A stretch of 64,000 nt of DNA from Polyangiaceae bacterium (GCA_015075635.1 JABTUA010000001.1:3224001-3288000), one strand, 5' to 3'. Shown: positions 17,597 to 26,148, numbered from the stretch's first letter. The notes: generated from the sequence alone by a model not told the origin. Program-made: numbers and translations.

Positions 17597-19756
17597 ATGG
17601 CACGCCCCGACCGACCCCGCGTGCTCTTGCTCTGGCCCGGGGGCTTGTTCTCTGGCGGCGCCAACTTCGGCGTGCCGCAGATGCTGCTCCTCGCGGCCGC
17701 CATCCGCCAGAAGACCGACGCCGTGGTCGACGTCGTCGACCTGGACATGGAGCGCGCGTTCGGCGCGGTGGACCTCGCGCGCGTCGTCTCGGGCGGCTAC
17801 GACCTGGTCGGCGTCTCCTGCTACTCGTCCTACGACTACCTGAAGGTGATGGCCATCGCGGCCCGGCTGAGGGAGCTCTTGCCGCGAGCGTGGCTGGTCA
17901 CCGGCGGCTACCACCCGAGCGCGCGCCCCGAAGAGTTCACGGGCGCTGACTCGCCGTTCGACTTCGTGGTGGTGGGCGACGGCGAGCGCCCCATCGCGCG
18001 CCTGGTCGAGGCGCTGGCGCAGGGCAAGCGCCCGCTGACGCGGGTCCTGGGACCGGACTCGGTGCAGGAGCCAAAGGAGCTCGTGCCCTACGACTGGTCG
18101 CTGCTCGAGCGCTACCGGCCCATCGCGCGAAAGATGGCCTCGCAAGCCGAGATCTACCTGTCTCGCGGCTGCCCGTACGACTGCTCCTTTTGCATGGAGC
18201 GCGCCAAGCGCGACGTGAGCTGGCGCGCGCTCGAGCCCCTGCAGGCGGTGGAAGAGCTGCACCGCCTCGATCGCTTCCTCGATCTGTCCCGCTGGACGTT
18301 GTTCGTGGCCGACGCGCTGTTCGGAATGAAGCGCGGCTGGCGCCGTGAGTTCCTGAGCGAGCTCGCGCGACGCCCGCTGCGCGCGCGCAAGGTCTGGCTC
18401 CTGATCCGCCTGGACCTGATCGAGAAAGAGGACATCCAGCTGATGGCCCGAGCCAACGTGGGGCCCGGCTTCGGCCTGGAGTCTGGCGACCCCGGTCAGC
18501 TCAAACGCATCCGCAAGGCGGGTAAGCTCGAGGGCTACCTGGAGAAGATGCTGACCGTGGCCGAGTGGGCGCGAGACCACGAGGTGGCGTTCGGCGCCAA
18601 CATCATCGTGGGCCATCCCGGCGAGACCGAGGCCAGCCTGCGGACCAGCGCAAAGTACATGAAGAAGCTGTTCGCGGACCACCCGCGCGGCACCCACGGC
18701 TTCTTGTCGGTCGACCCGTTCCGCCTGTATCCGGGCTCGCCCATCGACGAAGAACGCGACGTCTGGGAACGCCAGACCGGCATGCGCGTCCATCGCTACC
18801 CGTGGTGGCAGGACGGCGATCAGGACTTTCTGGCCGAGTGGGTCGATCCCAGTGCCGAGCTCGACTTCCGCACGGCGAACCGGCTGCGCTTCGAGCTTTT
18901 TTCTCCCATCCTGGAGAGCATCGGCAAGCGCTTCGCCTACACGGGCCCGGCCCGTGACTACTACCTACGTGCCGTGCGCGAGCAAATCGATCTCTGTGCC
19001 CCACGCCCGCGCCTGCGCACGCTCGGTCTCTACCAGCTGTGGCGCGGACTGAACGGTGAGGTACCGGCTGAGGCTCGACGCACCGAGCTCGCAAATGACG
19101 CGGAGCTCGCGAACCTCGCGCTGAGCGCGCGCCGCGAGACGCTCGACAACAAGGGCATCGCCCGCGACGACGCCGTCACGCTCGCGCTGCTCCGCGTGCC
19201 GCGGGAGCGCTTCGTGCTCCCGGAGAACGTAGGGGAGTCCGCCGACGATCGTGCGCTGTCGCTCGGCGAGGACGGTGGCTCGACCATCTCCGCGCTCCAC
19301 GCCTACGCCATCGCGTTCCGCGCGCTCGGGCTCGCCAGCGGCGACGACTTCGTCGATCTCGGCGGAGGCAGCGGCTACGGAGCCGCGCTCGCGGCGGAGG
19401 TGGTGGGCCGGACCGGCAGCGTGCTCAGCCTCGAGCTCGATCCGGCGCTGGCGGAGCAAGCGCGCGAGAACCTCGCCGACTACCCGCAGGCCCGGGTGCT
19501 CGCCGCGGACGCCCACGCCCTGAACACCTGGCGAGGAGCCCGCCGCGTGTACGCCGGCTTTGCGCTGCGAGAGATGCCGAGCGTTTGGCTCGACGCTCTC
19601 GGCGAGGGGGGCGTGTTGGTTGCGCCGGTCGGTAGCGGCTCCGATCAGCGGCTGATGCGCTTCGAGCGGCGGGGCGATGGCGTCGTCCGACAGGAGCTCG
19701 GCCCGGTGCGCTACGTGCCGGATCGGAGCGGCGCGTTGGCGGCTTCAGCCGAGTAG
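17597..19756 (+). CDS. B12-binding radical SAM protein fused to a PCMT-like methyltransferase
   Basis: 719 residues in three parts. Residues 1-150 form a cobalamin-binding-type Rossmann region (VLLLWPGGLFSGGANFGVPQ, DLVGVSCYSSYDYLKV, VTGGYHPSARPEEF). Residues about 180-420 are a radical SAM domain with C192, C196 and C199 (SRGCPYDCSFCMERAK) and GFGLESGDPGQLKRIRKAGK. After a helical linker, residues about 545-719 resemble protein-L-isoaspartate methyltransferase: VPRERFVLPENVG, a Thr/Ile motif (DGGSTISALHAYA) and the SAM-binding VDLGGGSGYGAALAAEVV. The fusion suggests two modifications of one substrate. The ATG at 17597 is chosen because the earlier one adds a low-complexity stretch inside the upstream gene. 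The last 12 bases overlap the convergent gene. Confidence 0.85.
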   Translation: MARPDRPRVLLLWPGGLFSGGANFGVPQMLLLAAAIRQKTDAVVDVVDLDMERAFGAVDLARVVSGGYDLVGVSCYSSYDYLKVMAIAARLRELLPRAWLVTGGYHPSARPEEFTGADSPFDFVVVGDGERPIARLVEALAQGKRPLTRVLGPDSVQEPKELVPYDWSLLERYRPIARKMASQAEIYLSRGCPYDCSFCMERAKRDVSWRALEPLQAVEELHRLDRFLDLSRWTLFVADALFGMKRGWRREFLSELARRPLRARKVWLLIRLDLIEKEDIQLMARANVGPGFGLESGDPGQLKRIRKAGKLEGYLEKMLTVAEWARDHEVAFGANIIVGHPGETEASLRTSAKYMKKLFADHPRGTHGFLSVDPFRLYPGSPIDEERDVWERQTGMRVHRYPWWQDGDQDFLAEWVDPSAELDFRTANRLRFELFSPILESIGKRFAYTGPARDYYLRAVREQIDLCAPRPRLRTLGLYQLWRGLNGEVPAEARRTELANDAELANLALSARRETLDNKGIARDDAVTLALLRVPRERFVLPENVGESADDRALSLGEDGGSTISALHAYAIAFRALGLASGDDFVDLGGGSGYGAALAAEVVGRTGSVLSLELDPALAEQARENLADYPQARVLAADAHALNTWRGARRVYAGFALREMPSVWLDALGEGGVLVAPVGSGSDQRLMRFERRGDGVVRQELGPVRYVPDRSGALAASAE

Positions 19757-20587
19757 CTCGCTCACCAGACGCTGCTCTGCTTCGTCGAGCGAGCTCGGGT
19801 TGGTCTCCGGAGCGTTCGCGCCGAAGTGGGCCAGCCACCTCCCGTGGTCCGCGTCCCTCCCCTGGCGCCTCGCGCGAGCGGCGAGCAGGACCACGGCCAT
19901 TTGCTCGACCCGGCGCTCCGCCGCTCGCGCGTGCCTCCCGACCTCCCGCACGGTCGCCTCGTGAGCGGCCTGCCAGCTCACGTGCTCGAGCGTTGGACCG
20001 AGTGCCGGGTCCGGCACTCCGACCCAGATCCGTGAGCCTCTCACCCGCCCGCGCAGGCGGAGCGAGCGCACCAGCTCGACCGTGCACTGCCCGAGCTCAG
20101 GGGCAACACCGAGCATCGCCTCGAACGAGGCAGCGCTCCGCGCCCAGTCGTGCTCGGGCGCAGGCAGCCGCTCGAAGAACGGCCGCTCGAGCTCCGCCGC
20201 GACTCGCAGGAGCTCAGGGGCCGGGCCCAGCTGGCGCAAGGTCGCGAGGAGCTCGGGCGCATCGACCTCGTCAGGACCAAGATCTGCGAGCTCCCGCGCC
20301 GCCACGACGCGCGCTCGCTCGACGTCCGCGAACAGCCAGGCCACGAGCTGGAGCCGGCTGAGCGCCTCGTGGCCCGGAGCCAGCTGGCCGAGGGCGTCGG
20401 CGTCTTCCGCCAACGTCCGGGACTCCGCGGGGCCGAGATGGCTGGCCGCGAAGCGCACCCACTCAGGGTCGTAAACCGAAGCCGCCTCGCCCGCCGAGCG
20501 GCGCACGTGCGCCAGGACGTGGAAGACCAGGTCGGCGAAGCGGGGGGGGCCGCGGAGCAGCATCGGCACTTGGGGCTCGGGTGGCAT
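19745..20587 (-). CDS. Conserved-looking protein of unknown function
   Basis: 280 residues, mostly helical, Ala/Leu/Arg/Glu-rich, no signal peptide or membrane segment. The N-terminus PMLLRGPPRFADLVFHVLAH is followed by VYDPEWVRFAASHLGPAESR and a C-terminal LDEAEQRLVSELLG. I do not recognise the family. The ATG at 20587 is preferred over the upstream start at 20710 because the extra 41 residues read antisense to the erpA leader. Its 3' end overlaps the radical SAM fusion gene by 12 bases on the other strand. Its job may be tied to that cluster, or the placement may be chance. Confidence 0.6.
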   Translation of the reverse strand: MPPEPQVPMLLRGPPRFADLVFHVLAHVRRSAGEAASVYDPEWVRFAASHLGPAESRTLAEDADALGQLAPGHEALSRLQLVAWLFADVERARVVAARELADLGPDEVDAPELLATLRQLGPAPELLRVAAELERPFFERLPAPEHDWARSAASFEAMLGVAPELGQCTVELVRSLRLRGRVRGSRIWVGVPDPALGPTLEHVSWQAAHEATVREVGRHARAAERRVEQMAVVLLAARARRQGRDADHGRWLAHFGANAPETNPSSLDEAEQRLVSELLG

Positions 20588-20672
20588 CGGACCGGCTAGC
20601 GATGGCGGGCTTGGTCGCTTATACTGGCTGAGCGCGGGCTCGAGTCCCGCCCACCCGAGGTAGCGGAGCAAC

Positions 20673-20996
20673 ATGATCTCGATCACCAACCTGGCTGCAG
20701 AAAAGGTCAAAGAAATCGCGGTGGCAGAGGGCCTGAACGGTCAGGGCCTCCGGCTCCGGGTCATCGGCGGAGGCTGCGCCGGCTTCCAGTACGACCTGTA
20801 CTTCGAGGACAAGCCCACCGACATGGATGAGCAATTCGAGTCCAACGGGGTGCTCCTTTACGTCGACCCTCTGAGCTACCAGTACCTGGACGGTACGGAG
20901 ATCGACTACGTCGATGGCGTCCACGGCGCAGGCTTCAAGTTCGGAAATCCGAACGTGACCGGGTCTTGCGGCTGCGGCTCGTCGTTCAGCGCCTAG
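20673..20996 (+). CDS. erpA: Iron-sulfur cluster insertion protein (ErpA/IscA family)
   Basis: 107 residues, the family length. The A-type carrier signature has three Cys: one in RVIGGGCAGFQYDLYF and two in TGSCGCGSSFSA at the C-terminus. These bind the [2Fe-2S] or [4Fe-4S] cluster that is passed on to apoproteins. The start at 20673 is preceded by a purine-rich GGAGC at 5-base spacing and by TATACT about 47 bases upstream. A terminator follows the stop. A-type carriers are hard to split into ErpA, IscA and SufA by eye. The symbol rests on the length and the absence of isc or suf neighbours. Confidence 0.85.
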   Translation: MISITNLAAEKVKEIAVAEGLNGQGLRLRVIGGGCAGFQYDLYFEDKPTDMDEQFESNGVLLYVDPLSYQYLDGTEIDYVDGVHGAGFKFGNPNVTGSCGCGSSFSA

Positions 20997-21021
20997 CCTG
21001 TCCACCCGTCGTCCAACGAGC

Positions 21022-21056
21022 GACGCCCGGCCCCCGTGGTCGGGCGTCTGCCTTTT
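21022..21056 (+). terminator. Rho-independent terminator after erpA
   Basis: Perfect 8-base stem GACGCCCG (21022-21029) with CGGGCGTC (21041-21048), followed by tgccttttg. It begins 26 bases after the erpA stop and so ends that transcript. Confidence 0.7.
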
Positions 21057-21142
21057 GTGCTCCTGAATCCAGCCGGGTAACCCCCGCCGAAATCGGCCCG
21101 TAGTACCTCGCGAGCACTGGGAATTCTCGCCCCCGGTGCGTG

Positions 21143-21170
21143 TTGACAGAAAGTTACGTTACGTGATGTT
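21143..21170 (+). promoter_or_regulatory. Sigma-70-type promoter upstream of the RpoH-like gene
   Basis: A perfect -35 box TTGACA at 21143-21148 is followed after 16 bases by GATGTT (21165-21170). The -10 match is weak. The short ACGTTACGT tract between the boxes is AT-richer than the surrounding sequence. Confidence 0.45.
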
Positions 21171-21247
21171 GTCTTGGGCCGCCGGGGATGCACACCCTGG
21201 ACGAACTTTCGACGGACCCTAGGCAAGACCTGAACGATCGAGGACTC

Positions 21248-22129
21248 ATGGCCCGCGAAATCGACTCTTCCCTCTCCCGCTACATCACCCTGGTCCACCA
21301 CTACCCCAAGCTCACCCGCGAAGAAGAGCTGGTGCTGGCGGAGCGCTGGGCGAAGCGGGCGGACCCCCAGGCGGCCGACGCGCTGATCCGGGCCCACCTG
21401 CGCTACGTGGTCGCCATTGCCCTCAAGTATCGCCGCTATGGCGTACCGCTCTCGGAGCTGATCGCGGAGGGCAACTTCGGCCTGGTCCACGCGCTGAAGA
21501 AGTTCGAGGCCAAGCGAGGAAACCGCTTCGTCACCTACGCGGCCTATTGGATCCGCGCCTACGTGCTCGGCTACGTCATCCGCTCCTGGAGCTTGGTCGG
21601 CGTCGGCTCCGGCGCGCTCCGCAGCAAGCTGTTCTTCAAGCTGCGCCGCGAGCGCACGCGCATCATGAACCTGATCGGCGACGAGGAGCGCGCCGACGTG
21701 ATCCTGGCGGAGAAGTTCGGCGTGACCCCCACCCAGATCGGCGCCATGGTGCGCCGGCTGGAGACGCGCGACGTGTCGCTGGACGGCAAGGTCTTCGACG
21801 ACTCGGCCACCACGCTGATGGACACGCTGGTCGCCGTGGACACGGATCAGGAAGACTCGCTCTCTGCGGACGAGAGCCGCGACGAAGTCAAGGTCGCGGT
21901 GCGGCGAGCCGTGCAGGACCTCGACGCTCGGGAGCGCTTCATCGTCGAGAAGCGCATGATGGCGGACGCCGAGGACGAGCTCTCGCTGGCGGAGATCGGC
22001 CGGCGCCTGGGCGTGTCCCGCGAGCGCGCCCGCCAGCTCGAGGAGCGGGCGAAGAAGAAGCTGCGGCACCGGATCGCCGAGATCTCGCGCGAGGCCGGCT
22101 CGCGCTTGGACCTGGATAGCGCCGCGTGA
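21248..22129 (+). CDS. rpoH: RNA polymerase sigma factor, RpoH (sigma-32) family
   Basis: 293 residues. Region 1.2 (SLSRYITLVHHYPKLTREEE) is RpoH-like. Region 2 (LIRAHLRYVVAIALKYRRYG, ELIAEGNFGLVHALKKFE, YAAYWIRAYVLGYVIRSW) binds core polymerase and the -10 box. Region 4 has the helix-turn-helix (SLAEIGRRLGVSRERARQLE). Such factors direct heat-shock or developmental genes in myxobacteria. I prefer the ATG at 21248, preceded by GAGGA, over the ATG at 21188. The 60 bases between them have few G/C third positions and look like leader. No neighbouring heat-shock gene marks the target set. Confidence 0.85.
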   Translation: MAREIDSSLSRYITLVHHYPKLTREEELVLAERWAKRADPQAADALIRAHLRYVVAIALKYRRYGVPLSELIAEGNFGLVHALKKFEAKRGNRFVTYAAYWIRAYVLGYVIRSWSLVGVGSGALRSKLFFKLRRERTRIMNLIGDEERADVILAEKFGVTPTQIGAMVRRLETRDVSLDGKVFDDSATTLMDTLVAVDTDQEDSLSADESRDEVKVAVRRAVQDLDARERFIVEKRMMADAEDELSLAEIGRRLGVSRERARQLEERAKKKLRHRIAEISREAGSRLDLDSAA

Positions 22130-22161
22130 AAAAGCGCACGCCGGCGGTTTCCCGCCGGCGT
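22129..22161 (-). terminator. Rho-independent terminator of rnpB
   Basis: Perfect 10-base stem: ACGCCGGCGG at 22138-22147 and CCGCCGGCGT at 22152-22161, four-base loop. On the minus strand it ends with GCGC then five Ts (22133-22129). The T run is on the rnpB side, so it stops the RNase P RNA. It also overlaps the stop codon of the convergent sigma-factor gene. Confidence 0.75.
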
Positions 22162-22164
22162 GGT

Positions 22165-22532
22165 CCGAGTGGCTCGTAAGCCGGGTTCTGTGTGCCGGCG
22201 AAGTCGCCTTCGCGCAGCCCGACGATCATTCCTCTGGGACCCGCGTCGCCGCGGGCCTCGTGCGGCCTACCCCGGGGCTCGGGCGGGCAGCCCTCGAACG
22301 CCCCTGTACGTGGCCTTGCTCCGGATGGGGTTTGCCGTGCCGCGTCCGTTACCGGCCGCGCGGTGGGCTCTTACCCCACCGTTTCACCCTTACCCGGACC
22401 ATGCCGGGCGGTTTGCTTCTCTGTGGCACTTTCCTCGAGGTCACCCTCACCGGGCGTTACCCGGCATCCTGCCCTGCGGAGCCCGGACTTTCCTCCCGAG
22501 CCGAAGCCCGAGCGATCGTCTGTTCCACTCTG
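22165..22532 (-). ncRNA. rnpB: RNase P RNA (bacterial class A)
   Basis: About 368 nucleotides. The 5' conserved block GAGGAAAGTCCGGGCTCC lies at 22479-22496 and the 3' block ACAGAACCCGGCTTA at 22177-22191. The ends pair (GAGTGG near 22530 with CCACTC near 22170) to form helix P1. Between them are the expected GCAAACCG and AGGGTGAAA-type segments. The RNA is the catalytic part of RNase P, which trims tRNA 5' ends. Ends are set from the P1 helix and may be off by a few bases. It is convergent with the RpoH-type gene. Confidence 0.93.
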
Positions 22533-22593
22533 ACGGGGCGGAACATAACACACGCGGCCCCCAGCGGTAGCTCGCACCCGCTCACCGGCGGAA

Positions 22594-22836
22594 TTGCGCA
22601 ACGACGCCACGACGCCACGAAGAACGAGATTCTCTCCTCGGCCGGAGGCCGAGCCCCGCCACCACGCCTCGGGGCTTGGCAAGATCAGATCACGATCCGC
22701 CAAAATGAGCGGAGTGAGAACACCGGCCGGGACCGGCGCCGGCTGTTCGGCCCGTGGGAAGCGTCGCGAGGCGGTGCGGTGGTCATCGACGAGGAGAACA
22801 AGCCCCGGAACCGGCGCCGGCCGTTTCACCCGTGGG
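22594..22836. repeat. Intergenic repeat region with two repeat families
   Basis: The 343-base gap between rnpB and the GltJ-like gene has no gene. It starts with a TTGCGCAACGACGCC / ACGACGCCACGAAGAACG element (22594-22627) related to those at 31977 and 39891. Next is a 65-base element (22683-22747, gatcagatcacgatccgcca ... gccggctgtt) related to 34376-34440. A 43-base unit at about 22715-22758 is repeated at 22794-22836 (ACCGGCGCCGGC core, then CCCGTGGG). Function unknown. Confidence 0.6.
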
Positions 22837-22875
22837 CACTGACGCCAGGCGCGGCGGAGATCATCGGCAGAGAAG

Positions 22876-24585
22876 TCATTGAGCCGCGAACACGAACGGC
22901 ACGTTCACCGTCGTCGTGCCGCTCGAGGCCGGGAACTGCCAGGCCTTCACCCGCGCGGCGATGCAGCTCGCGAGGCCCGGGTAGCCCTTGGGATCGCCGC
23001 TCGTGGACACGCTCTGCACGCTGCCGCTCGGGCTCACCACTATGGCGACGTTGACGCGCGCCGAGGTCGGGGCGTCCTTGGAGCGCGCGTCGAGCGCAGG
23101 CTGCCAGCAGCTACGCTTCACGCTGCTGGTGTACTTGCTCACGGTCTTCTGGATCTCGCCCGAGTCGAGGGGCTGCCCGCCGCCGCCGCCCGTGCTGCCG
23201 GTCGAGCCGGGGCCGCCGGTGGGGCCGCCACCTTGGAGCCCCTGTAGGCCGGCCAGGCCGGTGAGCGGCTTCTCCTCGGGTTTCTCGCCCGCGGTCTTGC
23301 CGGTGCCCGCGGCCGCCGTCCCGCCCGTGCGCACCGTCTTGCCGCCGCCAGCGTCGATCTCGACTTCGACCTCGCCGACCGGCGTCGCGGCGGCGCCGGT
23401 GCTCGCTCCTGGTGTCTCCCCTGGCTTCGCGGGCACCTCGACGTATTTCACCACCGGCTCCGGCGGCTTCTTGCTGAACATCACGAAGCCGATGGTCAGC
23501 CCGAGCATCAGCGCCACGCCCACCGCGACCCACGCGAACGCCGCCGAGCTACGCTTCGGCGGCGCGAAGATGACGCTCTCGGACTCCACCGGAGGCCGCT
23601 GGCTCACCGGTGCGCCAACCAGCCCGAGCGGCAGCTGGTTCATCGCCGGAGCGCCAGCCGAACCGAACGCCTCCGGCACGGGCTGCGACGGGCGCAGCAT
23701 CTCCTGGAATGGATCCTGCGCGACGACCGGGGTTCCGCCCGGCAGCGCGAAGGGGTCGTAGACCTCGGGCCGCGGTGCGGCGGGTGGCACCACCTGAGCC
23801 GCCGGCGGAGAGCTGAGCGGGGTCAGCGAGGCGCGCGCGCTCGAGAAGCCCTCCTCGACGATCGCCACCAGCTCCGGGAAATTGGCGAGCGGTAGCCATT
23901 GCTCGAAGCCCTCGCGCCAGACCAGCGATTCGCCGGAGATGGCACCCGAAGCCGCCTTCGAGCGCAGCTCGCTCAGCCGGATTGGACCCACCGGCACCCC
24001 GTTGATGCCCACGTACCACTCGTCGGTGGCCGCCAGCGACGCGGCGAGCGCGCTCGACTCCGGCCCGGCCACGCTCTCCGCGAACGCCGACGAGAGCGCC
24101 CCGACCCCCGCGATCACGGTGCGCTCGTCGTCGTCTCGATGCACGGGCGGCGCCTCGACCTTGAAGGCGTGGTGGTGCGACGACGAGCCGTTGCCGTTCT
24201 TCGGAGAGTGCGGCTGCGGCGGCCGAGGGACCGCTGGCTCGACGCCCGCCGTGCCCTGCGCGGAGAAGCGACCCGGCGGCGTGACCGGCGCGGCGCCGGG
24301 TCGTGCACGGGGTGGCGGCCGCGGTGGTGGCCCCGGCTGCGAGGTGCGTGCTCCGGGCTCGCGCCAGCCCGGTCCAGCGCGGGGAGCCACATGCTCGGCG
24401 CTCTGTCCGGAGTCGGGGGGCGGCGGCATGCTCGACAGCTTGCGTGACACCGAACCGTCGGTGACGGCCTTCCCGATGCTGATGAGGTACCCGCACTTGC
24501 GGCACTTCATCCGCACCGACCGGCCGGCGACTTTGTCATCGGCGATCTGGTACTTCGCCTTGCAGGACGGACAGAGGAACTTCAT
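22876..24585 (-). CDS. GltJ/AgmX-like zinc-ribbon, GYF and TonB-like C-terminal domain protein
   Basis: 569 residues. An MJ0042-type zinc ribbon at 1-33 (FLCPSCKAKYQIADDKV, MKCRKCGYLISIGKA) is followed by a Pro-rich linker and an acidic Thr motif (RDDDERTVIAG, near 155). A GYF_2 domain follows at about 195-245 (EWYVGINGVPVGPIRLSELR, LVWREGFEQWLPL). A membrane segment (AFAWVAVGVALMLGLTIGFV) lies near 350, then a Gly/Thr-rich stretch and an AgmX/PglI-type C-terminal domain (SVKRSCWQPALD, ARVNVAIVVSPSGSVQ, IAARVKAWQFPASSG). In Myxococcus, GltJ links the polarity GTPase MglA inside the cell to the gliding motor outside. This gene has the same order. It precedes no other glt gene here, so it may be a paralogue used elsewhere. 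Confidence 0.75.
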   Translation of the reverse strand: MKFLCPSCKAKYQIADDKVAGRSVRMKCRKCGYLISIGKAVTDGSVSRKLSSMPPPPDSGQSAEHVAPRAGPGWREPGARTSQPGPPPRPPPRARPGAAPVTPPGRFSAQGTAGVEPAVPRPPQPHSPKNGNGSSSHHHAFKVEAPPVHRDDDERTVIAGVGALSSAFAESVAGPESSALAASLAATDEWYVGINGVPVGPIRLSELRSKAASGAISGESLVWREGFEQWLPLANFPELVAIVEEGFSSARASLTPLSSPPAAQVVPPAAPRPEVYDPFALPGGTPVVAQDPFQEMLRPSQPVPEAFGSAGAPAMNQLPLGLVGAPVSQRPPVESESVIFAPPKRSSAAFAWVAVGVALMLGLTIGFVMFSKKPPEPVVKYVEVPAKPGETPGASTGAAATPVGEVEVEIDAGGGKTVRTGGTAAAGTGKTAGEKPEEKPLTGLAGLQGLQGGGPTGGPGSTGSTGGGGGQPLDSGEIQKTVSKYTSSVKRSCWQPALDARSKDAPTSARVNVAIVVSPSGSVQSVSTSGDPKGYPGLASCIAARVKAWQFPASSGTTTVNVPFVFAAQ

Positions 24586-24654
24586 GGGGGGCCGCCGACC
24601 GGCCTCAGGTGGTGGACAGGATAGCGCGGGCCTCCTTGGGGCGCGAAAGCTCTT

Positions 24655-26148
24655 TCACAAGAGATTCAGCAGGTGTTGCTTGATGGTCATCCGGGTGGGC
24701 TCGTCCGGCGCCAGCTTCAAGGCCCGCTCCCACATTTCCGCGGCTTTGTTCCGGAACCCGGCCTTCTGGTAGAGGATGGCCAGGTTCTTCACCGCGGGAA
24801 AATGCCGGGCGTTGATGTCCACCGCCGTCTCGAGCTCGCCAATCGCCTCGTAGACCTGGCCTTGCTTGCCGTAGAGCAAGCCCAGGTGGAAATGCAGGCG
24901 ATAGGCCAGCGGGTCGATGCCCAGCCCCTGGCGGAGGTGCTCGATCGCGGCCTCGACCTGGCCCGCCTGGTAGGCGCGGACCCCGGCCTCCAGGCAGCGC
25001 TCGGCGTCCTCCGAGGTTGCCTCCCGGCGCTCCTCCCGCGCCGGAGCGTGCTGCGCCAGCGCGACCTCCACGCCGCGCAGCACGTCGGCGATGCGGAAGG
25101 GCTTCTCCAGGTAGAAATCGACGCCGCAGCTCTGCTTCAGGTCTTCGGCATATCGCCAGCCCCGGTAGACGGCGCTGATCATGATGATGGGGATGTGCCC
25201 GTAGCGCGCGCTGCCCTTGATGCGGCGAGCGATGTCGAAGCCGTGCACCTCGGGCAGCATCGCGTCCAAGATGATCAGATCCGGCGACTGCTCCTTGACC
25301 AGACGCAGCGCCAATAGGCCGCGGTCGGCCTCGAGCACGCGGTAGCCGTGGCTCGAGAGCAGGCGCTTGAGCATCTTGCGGATGTCCGCCTCGTCGTCGA
25401 TGACCAGCACCGTCTTGGCCCCGGGCGACGCCTGCGCCGGCGAAGAGTCCGGAACCTCCTGTGGCAGCATGGCCATCACGCTGAGATCCGGGTTGGTCTC
25501 ACCGAAGTCCGTGTCCTCGATCTCGTCGCCGCGCGAGATACGGCCCACCTGATCGTCCACCACCACGCCGGGCGCGGTGAGCGGAGAGAAGGTCTCGTCG
25601 GGCGGCGGTATGCTGGCAGCATCGGGCGGAATGCTCCCCGCCTGCTCGGCGCTCTCGATGCCGTACTTCTTCAGCACCTCCGCCGGGCAGCGGGGGCCGA
25701 TGTAGTACGCCTCGCCGCGCGCCTTGCGCGTGTAGGCTTCCTGAATCGCCTTGCCGAGCGCAGTCTCGAGCGCGACGTAGGGGTAGGCCTTCTTGCCGGT
25801 CACGAACTCGAGCTCGTCGAGCACGGTCCGCTCCCGCGGGTTGGCCATCGCGATGAACAGCCGATCCTCGCGCACGAGCACGGGCAGGATCAGGTGCTTC
25901 TCGGCGATCTCGCGGGGCAAGAGCTCCAGGTCCTCGAGGCGCATGCAGATCTGCCCGAGGTCGATCCCGGGGATGCCATGCTGCTCGCTCAGCGCCTTGA
26001 GCGCGGCGACGTCGCTGATGGTGCCCGACTCGATCAGACGCGACGCCAGCCGTCCCCCGCCCTCGTGCAGGGCCTTTTCCAGCTGCTCGGCCGTCAGCGC
26101 CCGCTGCTGCAGCAGGATCCGCCCGATCTGCTTCTTGCCCTGGCTCAT
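24655..26148 (-). CDS. MshEN-receiver-TPR protein
   Basis: 497 residues. The first 150 resemble the T2SS/T4P ATPase N-terminal (MshEN) module (IGRILLQQRALTAEQLEKAL, LPREIAEKHLILPVLVREDR, LDELEFVTGKKAYPY), known elsewhere as a cyclic-di-GMP-binding region. A receiver domain follows at about 245-365 (VLVIDDEADIRKMLKRL, phospho-acceptor Asp in LIILDAMLPE, Lys in FYLEKPFR). Two or three TPR units finish the protein (AYRLHFHLGLLYGKQGQVYE, AVKNLAILYQKAGFRNKAAE). No secretion ATPase core is present. It lies between a GltJ-like gene and an NtrC-type gene on the other strand. I infer that it joins cyclic-di-GMP and phosphorelay signals into a protein scaffold, perhaps for polarity or motility. Confidence 0.75.
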   Translation of the reverse strand: MSQGKKQIGRILLQQRALTAEQLEKALHEGGGRLASRLIESGTISDVAALKALSEQHGIPGIDLGQICMRLEDLELLPREIAEKHLILPVLVREDRLFIAMANPRERTVLDELEFVTGKKAYPYVALETALGKAIQEAYTRKARGEAYYIGPRCPAEVLKKYGIESAEQAGSIPPDAASIPPPDETFSPLTAPGVVVDDQVGRISRGDEIEDTDFGETNPDLSVMAMLPQEVPDSSPAQASPGAKTVLVIDDEADIRKMLKRLLSSHGYRVLEADRGLLALRLVKEQSPDLIILDAMLPEVHGFDIARRIKGSARYGHIPIIMISAVYRGWRYAEDLKQSCGVDFYLEKPFRIADVLRGVEVALAQHAPAREERREATSEDAERCLEAGVRAYQAGQVEAAIEHLRQGLGIDPLAYRLHFHLGLLYGKQGQVYEAIGELETAVDINARHFPAVKNLAILYQKAGFRNKAAEMWERALKLAPDEPTRMTIKQHLLNLL

